Of a stretch of 64,000 nt of DNA, positions 48,415 to 58,133 are shown piece after piece; the first letter of the stretch is position 1, and every line of letters starts with the position of its first letter. The stretch comes from Paulinella micropora (taxonomy: Eukaryota; Cercozoa; Imbricatea; Euglyphida; Paulinellidae): the NCBI GenBank assembly GCA_019918135.1, contig WBZZ01002516.1, forward strand, positions 5,001 through 69,000, given 5' to 3'. The notes under the pieces are model-generated. The model did no database searches. It was not told the origin of the DNA and saw only the letters and a program-made list of their open reading frames with translations. Position numbers and translations under genes: made by a program.

Positions 48415-50572
48415 GTTCACCCAAGTCATCGCCAGCCCACAGTTGTATGTGCTCAGTGGAAGAGAACAGCAGAATAGAAGCATCTGATGGTAGATGATGT
48501 TTGTAGATCATTACATGCTCAGGCTAGCATTTCTATCCTTCGAAGTGCTAGCAACAAGAAAAACAAATGATTTTAGAGGGGTGTCTTTTGTAGCAGTAAT
48601 ACGAAGCGATGCAATGCAAAAGTATTTTTCTTTTTATATGTACAGTGTTCCCAAGACTTGTACATTGCATTGTGAGCAAAAGTACAGAGGCAGAGAGCTT
48701 GTTAGGTTTGATGTGGCAGTAGAAAGGGAGTGTTAATCACGTCTCCACCCTTCCTTCTGGCAGCACCAGGTCGAAGACGATTAGCCCCCGGCCGGCACCA
48801 CTATCCGGTGCGTAACGGCTCGATTAGCTAATTTAGCCCGAAATAGAACCCGTGTAGAACGGATCTCAGAGTGTAGTCCAGCGAGGACACGTCACCAAGT
48901 AAGTACAGTCATTGCTTTAGGATAATTTATTACCTCTATTTATCACTGTAATAACTAGGGCTCACAGTCATAGATTATGGTAATACATTCCTTACCACGA
49001 TTTAGAATTGAGTGGTGGTCACTATTTCTGGGTTCAGAATTCCTTTCTCTCTGTACCAGCCAAGTGCATTCTCAATAAAGATGAGTCTACTACGTTCGAA
49101 CAGTTAATAAGCGCCGGAACTTCACCGTTCCTTCCCTACTAACCTCTGAACGCAAACCGGCGGACGTATCCGCAACCTGTCTTTGACGGTCATGAAGCCT
49201 TGATGGCAAAAGGGAAGCGCTTACAGAGAATGGCACGAAGTACAGAGCAGACAGGTTGTGAGACTCGTCACAAGCCTGACAAGGATTCCCCGTGACCACA
49301 CACGAGAAATCTAAAAGGTCGGTACAGAAAGTACTGAAAAGACCCAAAGGTGGGCACAGTCCGTACGTTCCGGACATGACTTTTTCGGCAATTCATTGGA
49401 CATGACTTTTTCGGTTGGGCACAGTCCGTACGTAGTCGTCCATGAGACACTCCAAAGAGAGTGCTCACTCAAAAGGGCTGACAGAGCCCACACCCTAACT
49501 TTATCCCCTGCTAGGAGCTAGGAAGGATAGGTTACTGGGGTCGTAGGAAGACACAACCAGCACGTAGGTTCATTGTCATTTAGCTAGATGATAGCTCAGG
49601 AAATCTCCTTCTTTCTACTTATATTTCTTCTTCTCTTAGACAGATAATCATCAGTATAGTTCAGACTAAGCACGAGAGTTGCAGGACAGCTAGATAGCTT
49701 AACCCTCACAGGTTCGCACTCTCAAGCAAGAGCTAAGGAGCGCAGAAAAGAGGCATGAGATAGCCCAAGTTCAGAAAGCCCATAACATAGGTTGACCCCA
49801 GTAGCAAGGGCAAGGAAAAGACCCGAGGGGGGACCGTCATAGCTGTAGAAAGTTATAACTATAGCTGGATAGTCAGTAGAGCCTATAGGTGTGAGTTGTG
49901 ACTCAAATGTCTACTCAAAAACGGCACTTACATTGAATTTTTAGACATATAGCTCAGAAATGACAGAATAAGGCAGAACTCATTAAGACAGTTACAGTAA
50001 TTGTCATGTTGTCAGTTCACAGACCATCACCGACATCAGTCAGAATAGTTCATACCATCAGGAGGGCTAAAGACTTCCGTTCCCGTAATTCGACCAGTCG
50101 CCCCAATCAAAATCGGAAAATTTTCGGGACAGACATTACTAGAAGAGAGAAAAGAAAGACACATAACATAACAGCAGTCAACAAAACACATTCTGTTCGT
50201 TTGGTACCTCTCTCTCTCTACCTACACAGCATCACTATTACGTCATAGGTGCCTCACTGGCACACAAACAGCTCACGAAGACGTCGTTTCGAGCTGCAGG
50301 AGGACTCAGCGGGCCCAGCGCCTGCATGTAAGGTGTTTCAGTTACAAGGTTACAGTCTTACGTTTTTACAATAGCACATAACATAGCTAGACTCTAGTCT
50401 TTCTTTCCTTCTTCTTGGATAGAATTTATGTAGGATCATAGGCTCAAGAGGTCTTGTGTACATATGTATTTGTTTACGTATATCTGTTCGTGATGTGTCA
50501 TCATTCGTTCGTCACATGTGGGTCTGTATTTTGACATTTGTTACCAATACGTTGTCTTGTGAGAAGATGATT
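48415..50572. other. 2.1 kb without a supported gene
   Basis: The first about 60 bases (minus strand) may be the continuation of the exon interrupted by element B. A GC-rich palindromic patch lies near 48787-48830. Two short phrases, GGGCACAGTCCGTACG and GGACATGACTTTTTCGG, each occur twice within 49350-49440. No domain, tRNA or rRNA was seen. Composition changes to AT-rich near 50.57 kb. Confidence 0.5.
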
Positions 50573-50621
50573 ACCCTTTTCGCGCAGGTATTTTTCAAGC
50601 AAATACCAGCCCGAAAAGGGT
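50573..50621. repeat. nested inverted repeat at the left edge of the PLV
   Basis: Outer arms ACCCTTTTCG (50573-50582) and CGAAAAGGGT (50612-50621) are perfect complements. Inside them GGTATTT (50587-50593) and AAATACC (50601-50607) form a second perfect stem around a 7-base loop. It coincides with the composition change, so it may belong to the viral terminus, an origin or a resolution site. Confidence 0.7.
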
Positions 50622-50650
50622 CTTTCAGACCAAATCCCCATATTTTTGCT

Positions 50651-50683
50651 ATTCGTTAAACATCTTCAAAATTCGTTAAACAT
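50651..50683. repeat. two direct copies of ATTCGTTAAACAT
   Basis: The 13-base phrase occurs at 50651 and 50671, 20 bases apart, just left of the first PLV frame. It could be a protein-binding site; no function is shown. Confidence 0.6.
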
Positions 50684-50712
50684 TTAAACAATGAAACAGC
50701 AAATGGTATAAA

Positions 50713-50996
50713 ATGGAAGAAGCAAACAAACTATATGAAGAAGCAAAGAAACTATATGAAGAAAGACTTACTGTCATTAAACAACAAAAGAAATCATACG
50801 AAATCAAAATAGAGAAAAGAGAAATAAGAAAGCATTAGAAAAGATTACTTGTGAAGAATGTTATGAGACTATATCACGAGCTTGTAAATCAAGACATATG
50901 AAATTAAAACACAATGTATCCAAAATTAAAGCACCTAAGAAACCCCCACAAATTCACATAGATTGCTTAAATAAGAAGGTAATAATAATAAAATAA
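50713..50996 (+). pseudogene. PLV small coiled-coil / C2H2-like zinc-finger region
   Basis: The region starts with a lysine/glutamate-rich helix (M-E-E-A-N-K-L-Y-E-E-A) preceded by a TATAAA-like box, and carries a C-x2-C-x11-H-x4-H finger (C-E-E-C, H-M-K-L-K-H). Small fingers of this kind are common in PLVs and large DNA viruses. The region is broken. Confidence 0.45.
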
Positions 50997-51000
50997 ATGG

Positions 51001-51015
51001 AGGGGGCTTGCCCCT
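51001..51015. terminator. short GC hairpin between convergent PLV frames
   Basis: AGGGG-GCTTG-CCCCT lies between the end of the zinc-finger region and the 3' end of the integrase gene, the right place for a bidirectional 3' end signal in an otherwise AT-rich stretch. Confidence 0.4.
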
Positions 51016-51050
51016 GTAAATCAAGTAGAAATCAAGAAAGGAAGCAAGAA

Positions 51051-51974
51051 TTATTTTCTCTCTCTTTTACCTTGTATTATATTACTAATATCAATATCTT
51101 CTCGTTTCATTAGTTCTCTTCTTCTCTTTTCCTTCGTTATCTCTTTAACTTGCTCGTTAATTTGTTTTTCTTCGTCAGCTTGTTTGTCAAACTTAGTTTT
51201 TAATAATTCTCTCGGACTGACTAACTCATCCGAATTCAATATTAATTTAAAACCCTTTCTTCCCTTAACGGTGAAAATCTGTTTGCTGTATTGCTTTCTA
51301 CCTTTTGAAAATATCGACCTTTTCAACTCACGACGGACTTTATCGCCCTTTTGAAATTCTTCTATTAAATAGTCTCGCTGAATTCGTTGTTTATTTTTAT
51401 TAACACCCTTAAATACATCTATCGGTCTATTTTGAATTGTTCTATGAAACCGCATATTATAAGCATCTACCATATCGTAAATATAAGTCAGCCAATCAAA
51501 ATTGCCGTTAGTTTCAAATAGAATGTCAAGCCACCGCCTTATAGTTATAATAACACGGTCCACGATAGCAAGAGCCCGATGGTCGCCCACTTCAACCGTC
51601 CGGTGTTCAATATTATTCTCTCTGAAATAATCTTTTGCCATTCCTTTATATTCACTTCCACTGTCGGTGGTAATGCTTTCTGGTGTGTATGGTATTGATT
51701 TCAAAGCCATATAAACTTCTTTCGCCGTTTTGTTTTTAAGCGGTTTAATGATTAAAAATCGGCTGTGAGTGTCAATCCAAAACAACATCCAAGCATAGCC
51801 TTTATTTCCTTTCTTGTCTTTCAGTTTTGACATATCCGCCAAATCTACAAATACTTGTTTAAGTGGTTTGTCCGCCCATATAGTATTCCATTTATCGGTC
51901 GGTAATCTTTTTTGGTAATGAATTTCAAGTGCTTGTTGTTCCTTTATTTCATCTTCATTATTTTTTTCCTCCAT
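51051..51974 (-). CDS. PLV integrase (rve/DDE retroviral-type)
   Basis: 307 residues. The core has F-V-D-L-A-D-M-S-K (about residue 43), T-T-D-S-G-S-E-Y (about 112) and a downstream helix I-V-D-R-V-I-I-T-I-R-R-W, the rve-type arrangement found in Polintons, PLVs and Mavirus-type virophages. A basic C-terminal part (from R-R-E-L-K-R-S) resembles the DNA-binding tail of these enzymes. Its role in the family is insertion of the viral genome into host DNA. The start codon is only 11 bases from the divergent methyltransferase start. Confidence 0.85.
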   Translation of the reverse strand: MEEKNNEDEIKEQQALEIHYQKRLPTDKWNTIWADKPLKQVFVDLADMSKLKDKKGNKGYAWMLFWIDTHSRFLIIKPLKNKTAKEVYMALKSIPYTPESITTDSGSEYKGMAKDYFRENNIEHRTVEVGDHRALAIVDRVIITIRRWLDILFETNGNFDWLTYIYDMVDAYNMRFHRTIQNRPIDVFKGVNKNKQRIQRDYLIEEFQKGDKVRRELKRSIFSKGRKQYSKQIFTVKGRKGFKLILNSDELVSPRELLKTKFDKQADEEKQINEQVKEITKEKRRRELMKREDIDISNIIQGKRERK

Positions 51975-51985
51975 CTTATATAACT
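51975..51985. promoter_or_regulatory. shared bidirectional TATA-like promoter of integrase and methyltransferase 1
   Basis: The 11 bases CTTATATAACT separate the two divergent start codons and contain TATATA, nearly symmetric when read on either strand. The same ATATAACT stands before the second methyltransferase. Confidence 0.55.
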
Positions 51986-52726
51986 ATGGATATAAAACTT
52001 TTCAATGCTGATTGTCTGGACCAGATACCAAAGATAGAAGAGAAAGTTAATTTAGTTTTAGTTGATTTACCATATGGGCAAACACGGTGTGAGTGGGACA
52101 GTGCCATAGACTTAAATCGAATGTGGTTAGAACTTAAAAAAGTATGTAAGCGAAATTGTATATATATTTTCTTTACAACTACTAACTTTGGCTACAAACT
52201 AATTCAATCTAATGAGAAATGGTTTCGGTATGACCTTATATGGGAGAAAAGTAGAAAAGTCGGTTTCTTGCATGCTAATAAAAGACCACTAAGAAAACAC
52301 GAAATGATTTATGTGTTTGCCGAGCAGAGCAGACCGAAAGAAGAAAAATTAGCATATAATCCGCAGAAGACAGAAGGGAAACCATATAAGACGAATGGAA
52401 GAGATTATGTAGGATATTTTTACAAAAAAGGGTATAAATATATAGGAGAACCAATAGATAACAAAGGCGACCGCTTCCCTCATTCAATCTTAAAATTCAA
52501 CAATCCACCCAAATCGCTTCACCCCACACAGAAACCAGTTGATTTATGTGAATGGCTAATTAAATCATATTCAAACGAAGGCGACTTAGTGTTAGACTTT
52601 ACAATGGGAAGCGGAACAACTGGCATTGCTTGTATTAATACTAAACGGCGGTTTATAGGTATTGAGAAAGATAAAAACATATTTGAAACAGCGAAAAAAA
52701 GAATAGACGAAGCACACAAAAATTAA
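51986..52726 (+). CDS. PLV DNA methyltransferase 1 (N6-adenine/N4-cytosine type, beta-class order)
   Basis: 246 residues. Catalytic motif IV D-L-P-Y-G (about residue 27) comes first and the SAM-binding motif I D-F-T-M-G-S-G-T-T-G comes near the C-terminus (about 207), after H-P-T-Q-K-P-V-D-L. This permuted order is typical of beta-class amino-methyltransferases. An in-frame ATG exists upstream at 51929, but the start at 51986 is preferred because the paralogue begins with the identical M-D-I-K-L-F. No restriction partner is visible. It probably marks viral DNA or counters host DNA-targeting defence (inference). Confidence 0.85.
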   Translation: MDIKLFNADCLDQIPKIEEKVNLVLVDLPYGQTRCEWDSAIDLNRMWLELKKVCKRNCIYIFFTTTNFGYKLIQSNEKWFRYDLIWEKSRKVGFLHANKRPLRKHEMIYVFAEQSRPKEEKLAYNPQKTEGKPYKTNGRDYVGYFYKKGYKYIGEPIDNKGDRFPHSILKFNNPPKSLHPTQKPVDLCEWLIKSYSNEGDLVLDFTMGSGTTGIACINTKRRFIGIEKDKNIFETAKKRIDEAHKN

Positions 52727-52744
52727 ATATTATAATATATAACT
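52727..52744 (+). promoter_or_regulatory. TATA-like promoter of methyltransferase 2
   Basis: ATTATAATATATAACT directly precedes the ATG and repeats the box seen before methyltransferase 1, so the duplication included the promoter. Confidence 0.5.
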
Positions 52745-53482
52745 ATGGATATAAAACTTTTCAATGCGGATTGTCTTGACCAGATACCAAAGATAGAAGA
52801 AAAAGTTAATTTAGTTTTAGTTGATTTACCATATGGCCAGTCCGCTTGTAAGTGGGACATTGCCATAGACTTAAAGCGAATGTGGGTAGAACTTAAAAAA
52901 GTATGTAAGCGGAACTGTGTATATGTTTTCTTTACTACTACCAAATTCGGCTACAAACTAATTCAATCTAACGAGAAGTGGTTTAGGTATGACCTCATAT
53001 GGGAAAAAAGTAAAAAAGTTGGTTTCTTAGACTCCAATAAAAAACCACTAAGAAAACACGAAATGATATATGGATTTAATGAGCCGAGCAGACCAAAAGG
53101 AGAAAAATTAACATACAACCCACAGAAGACAGAGGGAAAAGCATATAAGACGAATGGAAAAGGGAATGTAGGTGTTTATAACGAAAAAAGAATAAATGGA
53201 GTAAACAAAGGCGACCGCTTTCCTCATTCAATCTTAAAATTCAACAACCCACCCAAATCGCTACATCCAACACAGAAACCAGTAGAACTATGTGAGTGGC
53301 TGATTAAATCATATTCAAACGAAGGCGACTTAGTGTTAGACTTTACAATGGGAAGCGGAACAACTGGCATTGCTTGTATTAATACTAAACGGCGGTTTAT
53401 AGGTATTGAGAAAGATAAAAACATATTTGAAACAGCGAAAAAAAGAATAAACGAACACGAATTAATACTTAATGACACCTAA
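52745..53482 (+). CDS. PLV DNA methyltransferase 2, tandem paralogue
   Basis: 245 residues, closely similar to the gene just upstream over almost its whole length, with D-L-P-Y-G and D-F-T-M-G-S-G-T-T-G intact. The two differ mostly in the middle (about residues 130-165), where methyltransferase 1 has a longer Tyr/Lys-rich stretch. That is where a target-recognition loop could lie, so the copies may methylate different sites (inference). The C-termini also differ. Only 18 bases separate the genes. Confidence 0.85.
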   Translation: MDIKLFNADCLDQIPKIEEKVNLVLVDLPYGQSACKWDIAIDLKRMWVELKKVCKRNCVYVFFTTTKFGYKLIQSNEKWFRYDLIWEKSKKVGFLDSNKKPLRKHEMIYGFNEPSRPKGEKLTYNPQKTEGKAYKTNGKGNVGVYNEKRINGVNKGDRFPHSILKFNNPPKSLHPTQKPVELCEWLIKSYSNEGDLVLDFTMGSGTTGIACINTKRRFIGIEKDKNIFETAKKRINEHELILNDT

Positions 53483-53510
53483 TGTTGTATCTCTATCCAT
53501 TAGCTATATT

Positions 53511-54005
53511 TCAAAACTTTAAAAATATCTTTGAAACATCATTACTTTCTTTTTTTGACTTCTCTGGTTGTCCCGCATAAACATTGACATTAACACGGCC
53601 AGTCTTCTTACCTTTACCTTTCTTAGGCTGTTCCTCTTCCTCACTCTCGCTTTCGCTTTCACTCTCTTCTTCCACTTTCTTTTTTACCGCTTTCTTCTTC
53701 TTCTGTTTAGTCTTTAATTTCATACCCGCAACTCGTTGGGCAATTAGGTCAGCAAAGTCCTGTTCAACCTCTTCTTCCGAGCTACTTTCCTCACTTTTCT
53801 CGCCATCTCTGCCATTAATGAGGTCCTTCGCCAACTGTTTCTTGGCCGTATGTTCCATCTTTTCATCATTAGTCATTTCTTTCGCATTCTTAGCCTCTTC
53901 CTCCGCTAGTAATTCCCTCGCCTTCTCTATCTTTCTCTGCTTAGCCTTTTCCTTTCGCCTCGCATTAGCGATTTTAAGATTTTCTACCGAAGATTTACCC
54001 GGCAT
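53511..54005 (-). CDS. PLV highly charged protein of unknown function
   Basis: 164 residues dominated by Lys and Glu, with an S-E-S-E-S-E-S acidic block followed by K-K-G-K-G-K-K basic clusters. It is predicted to be largely helical or disordered. Placed antisense between the methyltransferases and the fibre region. It could bind nucleic acid or act as a scaffold; no family recognised. Confidence 0.6.
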   Translation of the reverse strand: MPGKSSVENLKIANARRKEKAKQRKIEKARELLAEEEAKNAKEMTNDEKMEHTAKKQLAKDLINGRDGEKSEESSSEEEVEQDFADLIAQRVAGMKLKTKQKKKKAVKKKVEEESESESESEEEEQPKKGKGKKTGRVNVNVYAGQPEKSKKESNDVSKIFLKF

Positions 54006-54073
54006 ACTGTCTACGACCGTAGGTTGGTACTTGTTTGCTATGGGTTGGTATATTTTCCTAAATATAATATTTT

Positions 54074-54095
54074 AATTAAGATAATATATACAACA
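54074..54095 (+). promoter_or_regulatory. TATA-like box before the fibre region
   Basis: ATAATATATACAACA lies immediately before the ATG at 54096 and matches the AT-box pattern of other PLV genes. This placement supports 54096 over the earlier in-frame ATG at 54024. Confidence 0.45.
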
Positions 54096-54932
54096 ATGGG
54101 CAGTCAATATAAGTCGCTCTTAGGATTGAGCGAAATCGCGACAGACAGCCTATCAATCGCAAATTTAGACTTAACGAACACAAACATAGTGGGCTTATAC
54201 ACAGATAGGGTGCCAGAAGATGCTGACCCCGTAAATCTTTATTTTACCAACAGCCGATTTGACACACGACTGGCTACCAAAAGCACAACGGACATAAAAG
54301 AAGGCACTAATTTATACTATACTGATGGTAGATTTGACACAAGATTTTCAAACAAGTCAATAGATGCTTTAAGTGATGTAGTCATAACAGGCACACCCGC
54401 CGATAACCAATTGCTCATTTATAGCACGGGGCAATGGAGAAATGTGGTATCACCCTTTCTGAGATTAGACGGCCTCACTATGATGTTTGGAGATTTGAAT
54501 ATGGGAGGTTTTAATGTAGTAAATGTAAATCTTGTTGACAACATTGATGTTTCCGCCCTTGATGCTTCCGTTGTTAAAATAACAGGCAACCAAACAATAA
54601 CAGGAGCAAAGAATTTTTCCACAAATAGACTGAGAGTGAGTGGCAATACGGCACCAACTTCTGGGGCGGGTATAGAATTAGCATACGACAGCGATGTCAA
54701 AGCTGGTATATTAACTTCAATTGATAGAGATACAGTCGCATATAAACCATTTATATTTGGAGGTGAGGCATTTTATTTTGGCGGAGGGTCGGGCGATATA
54801 TTCACCATTTCAAATACGGAAGTAAAGTCAATGAAACCGCTAAATATGGGAGGATTTGAAATTACAAATGTAGGTAATGTTGATGGTATACTATTGATGT
54901 TTCGGCTCTTGACACGAATGTCGTTAAACTAA
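54096..54932 (+). pseudogene. PLV fibre-like region, N-terminal part
   Basis: It contains the repeat type of phage tail fibres: N-L-Y-Y-T-D-G-R-F-D-T-R twice, and L-T/I-T-G-N-Q-T-I blocks. Such repeats form trimeric beta-structured shafts in known fibres. It lies directly upstream of, and is of the same kind as, the next entry. Part of the element is broken here. Confidence 0.65.
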
Positions 54933-54976
54933 CAGGAGACCAAACCATAACAGGAAACAAAACATTTACTACTTAT

Positions 54977-57900
54977 GTGGGTGTAAAAGACTCAAATCCA
55001 TCAAACACTGGCAAGTTATTCTTTAATTACAACAATAATATGGGCTCTATCTATTCGTCGGAGGCAGGTGGAGCAACGGGCTATCCATTATCTTTTGTAG
55101 GCTCGTCCATACTTTTTGCTCCAACAACAGGAGGTGGAATGACATTGACAAATAATGTTTTAAATTTTAACAGCACAACAGCAATCAGCGGACTGCCCGC
55201 ACCATTCTATGACGGCGATGCTTCAACAAAAGCATATACCGATACGAAACTAGCAAAGGACGGAACAACGGCTATGACGGGCAGTTTAAATATGGGAGGA
55301 TTTTCAATAACAAATGTTAATCTTGTTGACGGTATTGATGTATCCACCCTTGATACCGCAGTCGTCAAACTAACAGGAGACCAAACCATAGCTGGTATTA
55401 AGACATTTAGCAGTATAATAAATGCGAGTGCGGGGATTGATATGAAAAGCCAAAGCATAACAAATGTTAATCTTGTTGATGGTATTGATGTTTCTGCCCT
55501 TGATACTTCTGTCGTTAAACTAACAGGAGACCAAACCATAGCAGGGAATAAAAAATTTACATCAACAATAGAAGTGCGGGGGGCCACAGCTCCAACCATT
55601 TTTGATGGTATCGGTATTGCCTTTGATACAGCGACAAATATAGGAGAGATTGTGGCACAAAAAATAGCAACCGCGGCCTATTATCCGATACAAATAACGG
55701 GTTCGTATGTTGATTTATATGCGGGTGATAATGTAATCGCGACAGCAACGGGCACGACACTATCTTTAAACAACAGAAAAATTACAAATTTGGCCACACC
55801 AACAGCAACAACGGACGGAGCGACAAAAGGGTATGCGGATACATTAGACGGCCAAAATGTGAAACTAACAGGAAACCAAACCATAGCAGGAATTAAGACA
55901 TATAGCAGTGGTGTTGAAATTACTGGAAATTCAATCAATGCGACAACAAAAGGAACATTTATCGTTTTCAATTCTACCAGTAATATCGGGTCAATTGCTA
56001 GTTTGGATATGAAAACTGCGACATATTACAACTTTGAAATTTCTGCCAAAAAAATAAGTTTCATTATTGACGGGACAATCGTCGGTTGGGTAAATGCTTC
56101 GGGGCTAGATTGTAATAGTAGCAAAATAGCCAACCTTGGAACTCCGACATTATCAACGGACGGAGCAACAAAAGGATATGCGGACACATTGGACGGGCAA
56201 AATGTAAAACTAACAGGCGACCAAACCATAACAGGAATTAAGATATTTAATGGAACAAGAAATGATGTAAAAGCACTGACCTTATTAAGCCAAGCCGATT
56301 TTAATAATGTTGATATCATTAATGGAGGAAATATAACATATAATGGGGCGAGGATATTAAACCAAAACGGAGGAGATATATTCTTTTCACAGACAACGGG
56401 TGATTATCAGTATTTCTTATTTACTCTAAATACTGCTTCAAGTGGAACCACGAACCAACGAGGCTACCTATTTACGAATGTAGCATCTGATGTAAAAGGG
56501 GCGGGACTTTATATTTCAAAACTCTTGGATAATAAAAGTGCTTCGTCTGACATTGTCCGTTTTAACAATGCTGGCGGTATGCGGTTTTATGGAGCCTTAG
56601 ATATGAACTCAAACAATATAACAAATGGAGGAACAATAACTGGAACTACAATTACTTCAACCGCGGGTATATCAACAACAACAGCAACCGCGAGTGGATT
56701 AATAACGGCAAATGCGGGTATATCAACAACTACGATCACAGCGAGTGGCCTACTAACAGCGACAGGAGGTTCAAGCATAGTTATACAAGGAAATACTAAT
56801 GGTGGTAATACGAGAGGAATATTTTTGTGGGACACTGGCAATACAAATTATGGTATTTATATGGCTTCAAATGGAGGAGGTGCAAATACCAGAAGTCTAG
56901 CGGGAGGGTCTGCGGTTGCAGGCAACGATTTCACTTCTTTTGCTGTTAGATTTAGAGTGAGCAATGCTTCAACCGACGGATTTATATGGGAGAACTCTTC
57001 CGAACAATTGTTAATGTCATTAAACGGGGCAAACGGCACTTTATGGACAAAAGGGTTAATAACGGCTAGTGCGGGTGTATCAACAACAACATTAACAACG
57101 AGCGATAAAATAACAACAGCACTAGGTAAGCCGATAATCATAGGCAACTCAACAAAGGGAGTGGGATCAACAGGTGGTTTAGAAATATACGGGACGGCGA
57201 GTAATGTCGCAGGAGCACACATACAGGCAATAACAACGGCGGATGCTTATCCAACATTTCAATTATTGAATTGGGCACACGACAATGTTAATTTAAGTTT
57301 TGATGCTTATTTTGATGGCACGAACTGGAAATCAAGCCACAGCGGTTCAAACTTTCTAATTCAAAAAGGTGGAAAACTCGCTTTTTATTATAATTCAGGA
57401 ACAGCGGTTGGAAACAATATATCTTACACTGAGGCGATTAATATTAATACGTCGGGAGAGTTAGTTTTACCAACAACTTCTAGCGGTAATTTATTAATAC
57501 GAAAAAGACCCGCTTCTACAAACGACCCGCAACTATTTTTTAAATCGGGAGGATATACGAATTATGGTGTAATTGTTTCTTCAACTGGTTTGCTTCATGC
57601 TTGGACTACTTCAAACTCTACCACTGGTGAGCCGTCAGGTAGTTATAATTATATCCCGCTAAATGGTGCTTGGACAAACTCCTCGGACAGGAGGCTAAAA
57701 TCGGATATTAAAACATTAGACTGCGGTGATTGTTGCGATAAACTAATGAAAATAAATTGTTGTTCATATTATTGGAAATCAGATGAGAAGAAAGAAAAAA
57801 AAGGCCACGGATTTATTGCGGACGAAGTCAAAAAAGTATTTCCTGAATTTGTATCTGAAAGTGGAATGAAAACAGAGGATGGAGACTGCTACCTTGAAGG

Positions 57901-58060
57901 CATAACATATACAGATTTTATACCTGTATTGGTCAGTGCTTTTCAACATATGGCGGAAAAGGTAGTTAATTTAGAGAAAGAAAATAAAACTTTACTTAAT
58001 ATATTACAAGACCAAACCAACCAATTAGCAGAACTAAGAGCAGCAGTATTCCCTCCGTAA
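54977..58060 (+). CDS. PLV fibre-like protein with C-terminal S74 intramolecular chaperone
   Basis: An open region of 1027 codons. It holds many L-T-G-D-Q-T-I-A-G-I-K-T-type shaft repeats, each followed by D-G-A-T-K-G-Y-A-D-T or M-G-G-F-S-I-T-N-V blocks. The C-terminus has the S74 domain: S-D-R-R-L-K-S-D-I (about residue 905), then H-G-F-I-A-D-E-V, Y-T-D-F-I-P-V-L, and a closing coiled coil. In phage endosialidases and T5-type fibres this domain helps trimer folding and then cuts itself off at the serine of S-D. Receptor binding is the likely role (inference). Confidence 0.85.
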   Translation: MGVKDSNPSNTGKLFFNYNNNMGSIYSSEAGGATGYPLSFVGSSILFAPTTGGGMTLTNNVLNFNSTTAISGLPAPFYDGDASTKAYTDTKLAKDGTTAMTGSLNMGGFSITNVNLVDGIDVSTLDTAVVKLTGDQTIAGIKTFSSIINASAGIDMKSQSITNVNLVDGIDVSALDTSVVKLTGDQTIAGNKKFTSTIEVRGATAPTIFDGIGIAFDTATNIGEIVAQKIATAAYYPIQITGSYVDLYAGDNVIATATGTTLSLNNRKITNLATPTATTDGATKGYADTLDGQNVKLTGNQTIAGIKTYSSGVEITGNSINATTKGTFIVFNSTSNIGSIASLDMKTATYYNFEISAKKISFIIDGTIVGWVNASGLDCNSSKIANLGTPTLSTDGATKGYADTLDGQNVKLTGDQTITGIKIFNGTRNDVKALTLLSQADFNNVDIINGGNITYNGARILNQNGGDIFFSQTTGDYQYFLFTLNTASSGTTNQRGYLFTNVASDVKGAGLYISKLLDNKSASSDIVRFNNAGGMRFYGALDMNSNNITNGGTITGTTITSTAGISTTTATASGLITANAGISTTTITASGLLTATGGSSIVIQGNTNGGNTRGIFLWDTGNTNYGIYMASNGGGANTRSLAGGSAVAGNDFTSFAVRFRVSNASTDGFIWENSSEQLLMSLNGANGTLWTKGLITASAGVSTTTLTTSDKITTALGKPIIIGNSTKGVGSTGGLEIYGTASNVAGAHIQAITTADAYPTFQLLNWAHDNVNLSFDAYFDGTNWKSSHSGSNFLIQKGGKLAFYYNSGTAVGNNISYTEAININTSGELVLPTTSSGNLLIRKRPASTNDPQLFFKSGGYTNYGVIVSSTGLLHAWTTSNSTTGEPSGSYNYIPLNGAWTNSSDRRLKSDIKTLDCGDCCDKLMKINCCSYYWKSDEKKEKKGHGFIADEVKKVFPEFVSESGMKTEDGDCYLEGITYTDFIPVLVSAFQHMAEKVVNLEKENKTLLNILQDQTNQLAELRAAVFPP

Positions 58061-58074
58061 GGACAAGCCCTTAC
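58057..58074 (+). terminator. hairpin overlapping the fibre stop codon
   Basis: GTAAGG and CCTTAC form a perfect 6-base stem around ACAAGC. The stop codon lies within the stem. A transcription or processing signal is possible. Confidence 0.35.
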
Positions 58075-58086
58075 AATCCCAATATA

Positions 58087-58104
58087 GTTTTTGAGATCGT
58101 AAGT
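58087..58104 (+). promoter_or_regulatory. 18-base motif shared with the capsid gene upstream region
   Basis: GTTTTTGAGATCGTAAGT here and GTTTTTGAATTCGTAAGT at 62751-62768 agree at 16 of 18 positions, and both follow a TATAG. Here the end of the motif also forms a 7-base stem (GTAAGTG with CACTTAC at about 58122-58128). Confidence 0.6.
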
Positions 58105-58133
58105 GGTTTTTGAAAAAAAAGCACTTACACCCA

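Noticed and set aside
48787-48830. GC-rich palindromic patch as a terminal inverted repeat of the Harbinger element
   Set aside because: I could not find a matching sequence at the other side near 34.3-34.8 kb.
49090-49493. Overlapping minus-strand frames of 60-95 codons
   Set aside because: They overlap each other in different frames within a short repeated stretch and show no domain or splice structure.
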